Positions 7,781 to 14,056 of a DNA stretch of 17,475 nucleotides are shown piece after piece (position 1 is the stretch's first letter; each line of letters begins with the position of its first letter). The translations under genes were made by a program, and so were the position numbers. Origin of the DNA: Clostridia bacterium (GTDB taxonomy: Bacteria; Bacillota; Clostridia; Oscillospirales; CAG-272); contig JAFYMA010000237.1 in NCBI GenBank assembly GCA_017556845.1, forward strand, positions 1 to 17,475. Direction: 5' to 3'. Under the pieces are notes generated by a model that searched no databases, was not told where the DNA came from, and saw nothing but the letters and a program-made list of their open reading frames with translations.

Positions 7781-9466
7781 ATGTCAAAAAAGAAAAATAA
7801 AAATGCAGAAAAGCTCAGAGTAATGATGCTGGGCGGTCTGTACGAAATAGGAAAAAATCTTGCCGTAATTGAATACGGTGAAGAAATAATGATAGTTGAC
7901 TGCGGTCTTGGCTTTCCCGAGGAGGATATGCCGGGCGTAGACCTCGTTATTCCCGACATAACGTATCTTGAAAAGAATGTTGATAAAATTACAGGCATCG
8001 TTCTTACACACGGCCACGAGGACCATATAGGTGCTCTTCCCTACGTTTTAAAGCAGATATCCCCGCCCGTTTACGGTACTGCTCTGACGATAGGAATACT
8101 TGAAAAAAAGCTTTCGGAGCATACGTTTGACGTATCTCCCAGACTTATTGCAGTCAATGCAGGTGATACGATACAGCTCGGAAACAATTTTTCAGTTGAG
8201 CTTATCAACGTAAATCACTCTATTGCAGACGCAGTATGCCTTGCTATAAAAACGCCGGTTGGTACTATAATCCACTCGGGCGACTTCAAGATAGATTTGA
8301 CACCGATAGAAAGCAAAATGATGAATCTTACGCGTCTTGGTGAAATAGGCAATGAAGGCGTTTTGCTTCTTATGTGCGAATCAACGAACGCAGAAAGACC
8401 CGGATATACACCGTCCGAATGCACGGTAGGAGCATCGCTTGACAGTATATTCTTCCGCAATGCAGACAAAAGGATAACGATAGCGACATTCTCATCAAAC
8501 GTACACCGCGTTCAGCAGATAATCAACGCGGCAGAAAAATACGGCAGAAAGGTCGCAATAACGGGCAGAAGCATGGTGAACGTAGTAAACGTTGCCATAC
8601 GTCTCGGTTATATGCACGCGGCTGAGGGCGTTCTCATTGAGCTTGACGAGATCAAAAAATACAATCCGGAGCAGCTTACGATAGTATCGACGGGCAGCCA
8701 GGGCGAGCCGATGTCAGCACTTCACAGAATGGCATTTTCAGAGCACGATAAGGTCGAGCTTAACGAAAAGGACGTTGTTATCATATCCGCAAACGCTATT
8801 CCGGGCAACGAAAAATACGTAAACAAGATAATAAACGAGCTGCTTCACAAGGGCGTAACGGTTTTGCACGATGCCGTAGCAGACGTTCACGTTTCGGGCC
8901 ACGCGTGTCAGGAAGAGCTGAAAACGATGCACGCACTGACAAAGCCGAAGTATTTTATGCCCATACACGGCGAATACCGCCATCTTGTAAGCCACAAGGC
9001 ACTTGCTATGCAAATGGGTGAAAAGGAAGAAAACATCTTCATTTCAGAGATCGGCAAGGTGCTTGAGATAGACTCTGACGGTGCCCGCTTCAACGGAAGC
9101 GTTCCATGCGGAAAGGTACTCGTTGACGGTTACGGAGTGGGTGACGTCGGAAGCATCGTTTTGCGTGACAGATTGCATTTAGCTGAGGACGGTATAATAA
9201 TCGTAGTTACCGCGTTGCAGATGGACGAACAGCTCATTATGTCAGGACCTGATATAGTGTCACGAGGATTTGTATACGTCAGAGAGTCCGAGGAGCTTAT
9301 GACGGAATTGCAGCAAATAGCCCTTGAGGTGATAGACAACTGCTTTGATAACGGCATTGCTGATTTTTCACAGATCAAAAACAAGATCAAAGACGAGCTT
9401 TCGAAATTCATATATCAGACGACGAAAAGACGTCCGATGATCCTGCCTATAATAATGAGCGTTTAA
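7781..9466 (+). CDS. rnj: Ribonuclease J (metallo-beta-lactamase/beta-CASP RNase)
   Basis: The start chosen is ATG 7781, which follows AAAGGAGA (7769-7776) by 4 nt. The frame stays open to a GTG at 7652, but that stretch is a hairpin-rich leader without a ribosome binding site. The 561-residue product is normal for RNase J, a cytoplasmic 5'-to-3' exo- and endonuclease central to mRNA turnover and rRNA processing in Firmicutes. Visible are the zinc-binding HGHEDH (residues 77-82) in LTHGHEDHIGALPYVL, IHSGDFKID, the beta-CASP part with STNAERPGYTPSE and IVSTGSQGEPMSAL, the late metal and phosphate site MPIHGEYRHL, and a C-terminal domain. The next gene starts 22 nt downstream, so read-through to the lipoprotein is likely. 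Confidence 0.96.
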   Translation: MSKKKNKNAEKLRVMMLGGLYEIGKNLAVIEYGEEIMIVDCGLGFPEEDMPGVDLVIPDITYLEKNVDKITGIVLTHGHEDHIGALPYVLKQISPPVYGTALTIGILEKKLSEHTFDVSPRLIAVNAGDTIQLGNNFSVELINVNHSIADAVCLAIKTPVGTIIHSGDFKIDLTPIESKMMNLTRLGEIGNEGVLLLMCESTNAERPGYTPSECTVGASLDSIFFRNADKRITIATFSSNVHRVQQIINAAEKYGRKVAITGRSMVNVVNVAIRLGYMHAAEGVLIELDEIKKYNPEQLTIVSTGSQGEPMSALHRMAFSEHDKVELNEKDVVIISANAIPGNEKYVNKIINELLHKGVTVLHDAVADVHVSGHACQEELKTMHALTKPKYFMPIHGEYRHLVSHKALAMQMGEKEENIFISEIGKVLEIDSDGARFNGSVPCGKVLVDGYGVGDVGSIVLRDRLHLAEDGIIIVVTALQMDEQLIMSGPDIVSRGFVYVRESEELMTELQQIALEVIDNCFDNGIADFSQIKNKIKDELSKFIYQTTKRRPMILPIIMSV

Positions 9467-9488
9467 AAGTCTATTAACGGAGATAAGG

Positions 9489-10832
9489 ATGAAAAAGAAA
9501 ATTCAAAAAAGTATATGTGCTATCGTTTTGTGCCTTTCAGCGTTGCTTTGTGCCTGCGCAGGCGGCGATACGCAGCCCTCGGACACAGAAGCGTTTACAG
9601 ACGAAAACGGCACGTCAGAGCAAACGAACGAAAGCACTGAACAAGCTCCAAACGGAGAAATAACTCTTGAGCCTTTATCACCAACAAAAACACAAGCTCC
9701 CGCCGTCGTTGTAACGAGCAATTTAAACGAAAACACCGTGCTTGTGGCGGGAATATGCGAAAATGACAGCACGATAACCGTAAACGGCGAATACACAAAG
9801 GATCTGCGTGTTTCGTCATACGGTGAGGATTTCGTTTTTTCAGTCGAAGTACCGAAAAGAAAAAGCGACACATTAAGTATTACGGCAAAGGTTGACGGAA
9901 AGGAAGAAAGCAAGATAGTGAGCGTAAAGGTCAAGTACGATTCGGAAGCGGAGGATACGGGACTTTTCGTGACCACCGACGGACGTATATGCCAAAACGA
10001 GATACTTGACGACTTGTACCATTCCGACCTTTTCACAAGAAACGAAACGACGCTTATAAGAAAGCTCGCTCAGGACAGAGTATCGGACTGCAAGCGTGCC
10101 GCAGGTAAGAACGTGCAGGTCATATATCTGCTCGTTCCAAATCCGCTGACTATATATCAGGACGGCTTGAGTGAGGAAATGAAGTCGAACATCGAAACGG
10201 ACGACTCGAGAATGAAGCAGGCTGTAAGAGCTCTCGACAGTGTCAACGGAGTTACCGTTATCGACCTTACAAGCGTTATGAATAAGCATAAGGACGAGAA
10301 TATTTATTACTATACCGACACGCATTGGACGGAGCTTGGCGCATATTACGGTTACGTTGAGCTTATGAATGAAATAGCGAAAAAGTTCCCGTCCGCCGCA
10401 CCTCATGCGTTATCCGACTACGATATAAAAAACGTCACCGTGTCATATACGGATATGATGACGTACGCAAAAACAGAAAACTCCGGTATGAGGGAAACTG
10501 CGCCGTTCCTTATCAGCAAGTACACACCCTTAGCCCCGTATGATGCGGCAAAAAAGGAAGAAGCGTACATATGGGACTTCACAAACGAGTTTTTTGCCGA
10601 AGGATACTCCTCAAGCAAGATCGACAATGATGAATTACCGAGCGGTATAATTCTGTTCGATTCGTTCGGACTTAACGCAATATCGTTTATTGCAGAGCAT
10701 TTTTCAACGCTCACGTGCCAGACTATATGGACGTACAGCGTTGATTATGACCTCGTGGAAGAACAAAAGCCCGATTATATAATCGAGCTTATAAGCGAAA
10801 GAACACTCGGCAAGCTGCTTTCAAGTAAATAA
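9489..10832 (+). CDS. Lipoprotein with AlgX/DHHW-type SGNH-like domain, copy 2
   Basis: The 447-residue protein is a shorter paralogue of the product of 2233-3801. A lipoprotein signal ends at Cys23 (LLCAC), followed by a Thr/Glu-rich tether and a beta-rich Ig-like region (about 72-152). The catalytic-type domain follows, with VIYLLVPNPLTIY matching LIYILAPNPVNVY of copy 1. Putative triad residues are Asp277 and His279 in YTDTHWTELGAYYGY and Ser392 in IILFDSFG. The glycine before Asp-Ser that is usual in GDS is Phe here. GGAG at 9479-9482 lies 6 nt before the ATG. By family, an extracytoplasmic acetyl or acyl transferase acting on a cell-wall or surface glycan is likely. It is located 22 nt after RNase J and ends at a terminator. 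Confidence 0.78.
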   Translation: MKKKIQKSICAIVLCLSALLCACAGGDTQPSDTEAFTDENGTSEQTNESTEQAPNGEITLEPLSPTKTQAPAVVVTSNLNENTVLVAGICENDSTITVNGEYTKDLRVSSYGEDFVFSVEVPKRKSDTLSITAKVDGKEESKIVSVKVKYDSEAEDTGLFVTTDGRICQNEILDDLYHSDLFTRNETTLIRKLAQDRVSDCKRAAGKNVQVIYLLVPNPLTIYQDGLSEEMKSNIETDDSRMKQAVRALDSVNGVTVIDLTSVMNKHKDENIYYYTDTHWTELGAYYGYVELMNEIAKKFPSAAPHALSDYDIKNVTVSYTDMMTYAKTENSGMRETAPFLISKYTPLAPYDAAKKEEAYIWDFTNEFFAEGYSSSKIDNDELPSGIILFDSFGLNAISFIAEHFSTLTCQTIWTYSVDYDLVEEQKPDYIIELISERTLGKLLSSK

Positions 10833-10838
10833 AAAAAC

Positions 10839-10874
10839 GATCGGCTCATTTTCAGTAATGTGAGCCGATCTTTT
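10839..10874 (+). terminator. Intrinsic terminator after the copy 2 lipoprotein
   Basis: A perfect 10-bp stem GATCGGCTCA/TGAGCCGATC (10839-10848 and 10861-10870) with a 12-nt loop is followed by TTTT and preceded by seven As. It begins 6 nt after the stop codon. Confidence 0.85.
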
Positions 10875-10895
10875 ATTATGTAAAAATTCATTATG

Positions 10896-10945
10896 CACTG
10901 CTATGCAGTGATCGCCACGCCCACAGGGGATGGCGGCAGGCGATC
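10896..10945. repeat. Paired compact hairpins in an intergenic gap (possible palindromic repeat)
   Basis: CACTGC-TAT-GCAGTG (10896-10910) is a perfect 6-bp hairpin. It abuts a larger one: GATCGCC (10910-10916) pairs with GGCGATC (10939-10945), and inside it CGCC (10918-10921) pairs with GGCG (10932-10935) around a 10-nt loop. The patch is clearly GC-richer than the AT-rich DNA on each side and has no gene. It may be a REP-like or MITE-like intergenic repeat; copy number in the genome cannot be judged here. Confidence 0.4.
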
Positions 10946-11020
10946 GTATCTTATTTTGTTATACATCAGACCTTTGTTGAATTTATATAAAAGCTTAAAT
11001 CAAATGGCAATGTATAAAAT

Positions 11021-11067
11021 CTTCCTTTAAGTTAAGAAATTGATCTTATCTTAAAGGGAGCTTTTTT
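11021..11067. terminator. Terminator-like hairpin after the minus-strand lipoprotein
   Basis: CTTCCTTTAAG (11021-11031) pairs with CTTAAAGGGAG (11050-11060), 11 bp with one wobble, around an 18-nt loop. On the plus strand it is followed by C and six Ts (11062-11067). Read on the minus strand it comes right after the stop codon at 11069 and is followed by ATTTTATA, so it can serve that gene. It is probably bidirectional. Confidence 0.6.
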
Positions 11068-11068
11068 G

Positions 11069-11866
11069 TTAGCTTATCACTTGCACTTTTGCTAAAATAT
11101 TTTGGCTATTGGGTTTTACAAGTTTGCCATCAGAAGTACCAAACGAATTAATCCCATAATCAAATCCTACTACTCCTTCGGCTTCGATATAGACCTCGTT
11201 GTATTTTTTTGACCTTACGTTTACAGACTTTGCTGTGCCGTCTTCTTCGATCCAATAGAAAGGACCTGTACCGTCATACCAGCTGAAAATTACTTTTCCT
11301 TCATTGAGTTTATAGAAAACGCCATTAACCATAGAATAATAGTCAAGAATTCCTTCTGATATCACTCTTCTTACAAAAAATAATTGGTCATTTTTTTCGT
11401 CTGCGAATTCAATATACCAATCTCTTGCATCAGGTACTCCTTGGGGAACTGTGTGCATTACACGGCTCTTTTTCCAGAAGAATGTTTTTCCGTCTGTGCG
11501 AATCATATCATTTTCTTCGCCCCAATCGTCTGGGTATTCTTCCTTTGATGCATACACCTTATCATCTACAGGTGCTTGCGTTTCGGGCGCTTTTGTTGCA
11601 GGGGGATCTGTTTCAGGTGCTTGCGTTTCGGGGGCTTTCGTATCCTCAACGGGAGCGTTTGTTGCAGGAGCATTTGTTGCCTGTGTATCAGTTACAGCAT
11701 CTGTTGCATTTTCCGTTGCCTTGTCCGTTTCAACCGTGGTTTGAGATGCTGGTGCTTGCGTATTGCTTGCCGTCGTGTCAGATCCTTCCGGATCTGCACA
11801 GGCAGTAAGCATTGACGATAAAACGAGTGATGCTACAATTGCATAAAGCAGTCCTTTGTTTTTCAT
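11069..11866 (-). CDS. Lipoprotein with Thr/Pro/Glu-rich repeat tether, unknown function
   Basis: The start is ATG at 11866, with AAAGGA (11875-11880) 8 nt upstream on the minus strand. A longer open frame reaching TTG 11977 runs through an RNA hairpin leader and is rejected. The 265-residue product has a lipoprotein signal ending at Cys23 (LTAC), a low-complexity tether to about residue 102 (repeats of APETQAP, APETDPPAT, ATNAP) and a C-terminal domain (about 103-265) rich in Trp, Tyr and Phe. I do not recognise this domain. It contains YPDDWGEENDMI, RDWYIEFAD and FSWYDGTGPFYWIEEDG and looks beta-rich. Codon use differs from neighbours: of 11 Ile codons only 2 are ATA, against 17 of 25 in namZ. 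It has a consensus promoter and a structured leader of its own. Confidence 0.82.
   Translation of the reverse strand: MKNKGLLYAIVASLVLSSMLTACADPEGSDTTASNTQAPASQTTVETDKATENATDAVTDTQATNAPATNAPVEDTKAPETQAPETDPPATKAPETQAPVDDKVYASKEEYPDDWGEENDMIRTDGKTFFWKKSRVMHTVPQGVPDARDWYIEFADEKNDQLFFVRRVISEGILDYYSMVNGVFYKLNEGKVIFSWYDGTGPFYWIEEDGTAKSVNVRSKKYNEVYIEAEGVVGFDYGINSFGTSDGKLVKPNSQNILAKVQVIS
11571..11640 (-). repeat. 45-bp tandem repeat in the lipoprotein tether
   Basis: GGTGCTTGCGTTTCGGG on the plus strand occurs at 11571 and again at 11616, a 45-bp period (15 codons) that encodes APETQAP-type units. The second copy diverges after about 25 bp. The same APETDPPAT peptide occurs in the tether of the lipoprotein at 2233-3801. 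Confidence 0.7.
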
Positions 11867-11881
11867 TTTTGTCTTCCTTTC

Positions 11882-11916
11882 AAAATCAAAAAGTGCGTCA
11901 ACCGAAGCCAACGCAC
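11882..11916 (-). terminator. Intrinsic terminator with UUCG tetraloop between promoter and lipoprotein start
   Basis: On the minus strand GTGCGTTGGC-TTCG-GTTGACGCAC (11916 down to 11893) forms a 10-bp stem with three G-U pairs closed by a C(UUCG)G tetraloop. It is followed by TTTTTGATTTT (11892-11882). It ends just before the AAAGGA ribosome binding site, so it would stop transcripts before the gene. It is either an attenuator or the 3' end of a separate RNA. Confidence 0.7.
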
Positions 11917-12097
11917 GAAAAACGCCGGCCCGATTGTCGCCAAACAAATACAAGCCATTGATAAGGAAAATCCGCACAATAATCTCGTCGGAACCGGCAT
12001 TTTTACCAAATTCACATAGAGATTATTGCATACAAGGAAAAGGGGTATTCTCCGTTATGAAAATATCCTTATCAATGCATTATGTAATTTGTTTGGC
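11888..12097 (-). ncRNA. Candidate structured leader RNA or small RNA (multi-helix with pseudoknot)
   Basis: From the predicted transcription start near 12097, the minus-strand RNA can form these elements. P1: 12097-12087 with 11949-11939 (11 bp) and, after an internal loop, 12077-12066 with 11967-11956 (12 bp). P2: hairpin 12053-12048 with 12041-12036 (6 bp, one G-U). P3: 12028-12019 with 11986-11977 (10 bp). Pseudoknot: AAAAAUGCCGG in the P3 loop (12004-11994) with CCGGCGUUUUU (11928-11918), 11 bp with one U-G. The terminator hairpin follows directly. Wobble pairs fit the minus strand, which supports an RNA rather than a DNA palindrome. It lies entirely upstream of the lipoprotein start. 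I could not match it by eye to a known riboswitch, 6S RNA or T-box consensus. Confidence 0.6.
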
Positions 12098-12103
12098 ACA
12101 GTC

Positions 12104-12132
12104 ATTATAGCATTGTTTTTTCGTTTTGTCAA
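12104..12132 (-). promoter_or_regulatory. Consensus sigma-A promoter for the structured RNA and lipoprotein
   Basis: On the minus strand TTGACA (12132-12127) and TATAAT (12109-12104) are both perfect matches to the consensus, with an ideal 17-nt spacer. The expected start falls at about 12097, exactly where the 5' arm of the leader's closing helix begins. A promoter this strong suggests an abundant transcript. Confidence 0.85.
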
Positions 12133-12163
12133 TATGCGGTCGTAATTTCACCTTGTATCATTC

Positions 12164-12655
12164 GTGCCGATGATAGTAGGTGAAATAAGGCGGTATCTGC
12201 GTGATAACAATACCGTAAGGGTATCACGAAGCGTGCGTGATCTTGCGTATAAGGCGTTGAGCGCAAGAGATGAAATAGCCAAAAAAACCGTTTCTGAGCC
12301 GACGGTAGAGCAAATAGCGGCATATCTTAACGAAAGTGCCGAAAGCATTTCGTGCGCCCTTGAGGCGATAGCCGAGCCCGTTTCGATATTCGATCCCGTT
12401 TACAGCGACGGAGATGACGCAATGTGCGTTATGGACAGAATAAGCGATGAAAACTGCAACGACGGCAAATGGATAGAAAGCATCGCTCTGTCAGAGGCAT
12501 TAAAAGGATTGAACAAGCGTGAAAAGGCGATAATTGATATGCGTTTTTTCAACGGCAAAACGCAAATGGAGGCGGCAAGTGAAATAGGAATAAGTCAGGC
12601 TCAGGTATCAAGAATAGAAAAATCCGCCCTTGAAAAGCTGAAAAAGCAAATGTAA
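12164..12655 (+). pseudogene. sigG: 5'-truncated sporulation sigma factor, sigma-G type
   Basis: The readable part (about 163 residues) begins at VPMIVGEIRRYLRDNNTVRV, which in intact sigma-F/G proteins lies just after region 2. It continues through region 3 (SRSVRDLAYKAL, AEPVSIFDPVYSDGDD, DRISDE) and region 4 with the helix-turn-helix GKTQMEAASEIGISQAQVSR. The wording fits sigma-G better than sigma-F. The N-terminal part of roughly 90-95 residues, with core-binding and -10 recognition region 2, is missing. Upstream the frame meets TAA at 12143, and no ribosome binding site precedes the GTG at 12164. The remaining frame has no stops or frameshifts, so the break is recent, the fragment is kept, or it is half of a split gene. 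It points into the spm genes, which sigma-G controls in Bacillus. Confidence 0.82.
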
Positions 12656-12656
12656 A

Positions 12657-12688
12657 AGCGTAATGCAAGATCACTCTTGCATTACGCT
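12657..12688 (-). terminator. Hairpin terminator of the spmA-spmB-small gene operon
   Basis: A perfect 14-bp stem AGCGTAATGCAAGA/TCTTGCATTACGCT (12657-12670, 12675-12688) with loop TCAC lies between two convergent stops and touches the stop codon of the 12688 gene. On the minus strand TTTACATTT follows; on the plus strand no T-tract follows. It therefore mainly serves the minus-strand operon. Confidence 0.65.
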
Positions 12689-12837
12689 CAAAGATCGTCC
12701 GCATCCTGCGTAGGCGTTTCATTTTTATTTCCCTTTACGTTTCCCGTATATGATCCGAGAACATCCGTCTTACATTCACATTCTCTGTATGCCTGTATTA
12801 CTTTTTTCGACTTATTTTTTTCTTTTGCTTTATCCAT
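12688..12837 (-). CDS. Small conserved-type protein with C-terminal QDADDL, third gene of the spm operon
   Basis: The gene encodes 49 residues, beginning MDKAKEKNKSKKVIQAY, with CEC in the middle and DVLGSYTGN, then PTQDADDL at the very C-terminus. From memory, short clostridial hypothetical proteins often end in G-S/T-Y/W-TG followed by P-x-QDADDL, so I regard this as a true gene despite its size; no function is known to me. It lies 57 nt after the spmB stop, on the same strand, and ends at a strong hairpin. GGAA (about 8 nt before ATG 12837) is a fair ribosome binding site. An in-frame ATG at 12858 would add seven residues and cannot be excluded. Confidence 0.68.
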   Translation of the reverse strand: MDKAKEKNKSKKVIQAYRECECKTDVLGSYTGNVKGNKNETPTQDADDL

Positions 12838-12894
12838 TTTATATTCCGTCACTTTCATTATTTTCGGGCTTTCACCCCGTATTATCCTACGCCG

Positions 12895-13413
12895 TCAAGT
12901 GAAAAATATACGGCAGACGAAGCAGGAAATAAAAATACAGAATATCAGTGTGAGAAATGCACATATAAGCGTATGGCGTGTTCTTTTTATCCCCACGGAA
13001 GAAAAATATACCGATATAACGTAAAGCATCGTATCAGACGAGCCCATTATAACGCACGCACAAAGGCAGGCAAAGCTGTCAGCGGTATATTTTTTAAAAA
13101 GCTCAGACGCCATAGCCATAGAGCCTGAGCCTGAAACGGGCCGCAATAAAAGAAGCGGCAATATCTCCTGAGATACAGCCAATCTTTCCGCTATCGGCGC
13201 TAACAGCTTACACAAAAGGTCAACTGCACCGCTTGACGTGAACATGCCTATTGCCGAAAGCAGTAAAACGAGCGTTGGCAAAAGCGATATTGCGGTATTG
13301 AAGCCGTTTTTTGCCCCTTGCAAAAATATTTCAAATCCGTTCTTATCAAATAAAAAGAGTATACCCACAAAGAACAGAATGGAAGGCAGGATCAACGATG
13401 ATACGTATTGCAT
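12895..13413 (-). CDS. spmB: Spore maturation protein B
   Basis: The 172-residue membrane protein has about four to five hydrophobic segments and the SpmB/nucleoside-recognition signatures AKNGFNTAISLLPTLVLLLSAIGMF, given here as AKNGFN..LLPTLVLLL, then LRPVSGSGSMAMA and IMGSSDTMLYVISVYFSSVG. With SpmA it is needed in Bacillus for proper core dehydration and heat resistance of spores. The start ATG overlaps the spmA stop by one base (TGATG), which implies translational coupling. Length and gene order match the usual spmA-spmB pair. In Bacillus the pair is made in the developing spore under sigma-G; here a sigma-G fragment lies convergent, just downstream. Confidence 0.92.
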   Translation of the reverse strand: MQYVSSLILPSILFFVGILFLFDKNGFEIFLQGAKNGFNTAISLLPTLVLLLSAIGMFTSSGAVDLLCKLLAPIAERLAVSQEILPLLLLRPVSGSGSMAMASELFKKYTADSFACLCACVIMGSSDTMLYVISVYFSSVGIKRTRHTLICAFLTLIFCIFISCFVCRIFFT

Positions 13414-13985
13414 CAGAACACCAACGAAAAAAGCTTTGTTATTGTTATTGCAAAAACGACCGTCAGGAACGAAGCTATGACCGTAGGCAGTATAATACTG
13501 TACGGGCTTTGCGAGCCTGCACTCTGCCGTAAGGCTATCAGCGTTGCCGGGAAAATATCGAGCGACGCCGTATTGAGAACGGCGAGCATTACCATATCGT
13601 CAGATGCAACATCCTTGTTACCGTTCAGCTTTTGCAAGCGCGACATTGCCGCAAGAGCCAGCGGAGTTGCCGCATTGCCTATACCTAAAATATTTGCACT
13701 GATATTTGCCGATATTTCTCCGCAAGCACCGTTTTTATAAGCATTCGGAAAAAGGAATTTCAATATGGGTGATATAAGGCGTGAAAGCCTATTCACAATT
13801 CCCTTTTTATCCAATACGTTGATGATACCGCACCAGAAGGTCATAACGCCGCAAAGCGTCAAAACAAGGTCAACTGCCGACTTTACACTTGTAAAAACAG
13901 ATGATGATAGCTGCTCTGTACCCCCGGTGCAAACGGCAAAAATCACCGAAATTATATATAAAATTGCCACTATATAGCCTAACAT
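13413..13985 (-). CDS. spmA: Spore maturation protein A
   Basis: The 190-residue integral membrane protein carries the SpmA/nucleoside-recognition pattern: FTSVKSAVDLVLTLCGVMTF, WCGIINVLDKKG, FPNAYKNGACGEISANISAN, LGIGNAATPLALAAMSRLQK, LNGN and AVLNTASLDIFPATLIALR. These align well by eye with Bacillus SpmA. It starts at ATG 13985 behind GAGGG (13989-13993). Tandem Spo0A-like boxes (14004-14020) lie 18 nt upstream of the start codon, an unusual position that could place the gene under direct Spo0A control in addition to, or instead of, sigma-G. It is coupled to spmB by a TGATG overlap. Confidence 0.93.
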   Translation of the reverse strand: MLGYIVAILYIISVIFAVCTGGTEQLSSSVFTSVKSAVDLVLTLCGVMTFWCGIINVLDKKGIVNRLSRLISPILKFLFPNAYKNGACGEISANISANILGIGNAATPLALAAMSRLQKLNGNKDVASDDMVMLAVLNTASLDIFPATLIALRQSAGSQSPYSIILPTVIASFLTVVFAITITKLFSLVF

Positions 13986-14003
13986 AAGCCCTCTTTAGAT
14001 GTA

Positions 14004-14020
14004 TTCGACATTATTCGACA
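14004..14020 (-). promoter_or_regulatory. Tandem Spo0A boxes between spmA and abrB
   Basis: TGTCGAA, the consensus 0A box, occurs twice in the same orientation on the minus strand (14020-14014 and 14010-14004) with 10-bp spacing, which suits binding of a Spo0A dimer. The arrangement resembles, from memory, the pair of 0A boxes at the Bacillus abrB promoter. Repression of abrB, or control of spmA, is inferred. Confidence 0.65.
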
Positions 14021-14027
14021 AAATTAA

Positions 14028-14056
14028 TTGAATAAACTTCCAATTAGATTTTAAAT
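14028..14056 (+). promoter_or_regulatory. Possible abrB promoter
   Basis: TTGAAT (14028-14033), a 17-nt spacer and TTAAAT (14051-14056) each match 4 of 6 consensus bases. They lie just beyond the Spo0A boxes and would give a leader of about 130 nt. An alternative extended -10, TGGTATTAT (14126-14134), lies nearer the gene but lacks a good -35 box. Confidence 0.35.

Noticed and set aside
11867..11977. In-frame extension of the lipoprotein to a TTG at 11977, and a 31-codon frame from ATG 11958 whose TGA overlaps the lipoprotein ATG, as leader peptides
   Set aside because: Neither has a ribosome binding site, and both run through the closing helix, pseudoknot and terminator of the leader RNA. 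The wobble-pair pattern fits RNA structure better than coding.
12123..12141. A stretch that with gaps could be read as RFSTYAV, the sigma-G residues just before the break
   Set aside because: It needs several indels and coincides with the -35 box of the minus-strand promoter; the match is too short to trust.
12677..13024. Plus-strand 115-codon frame opposite the small gene and spmB
   Set aside because: It is the shadow of the minus-strand genes, has no ribosome binding site and shows no recognisable protein pattern.
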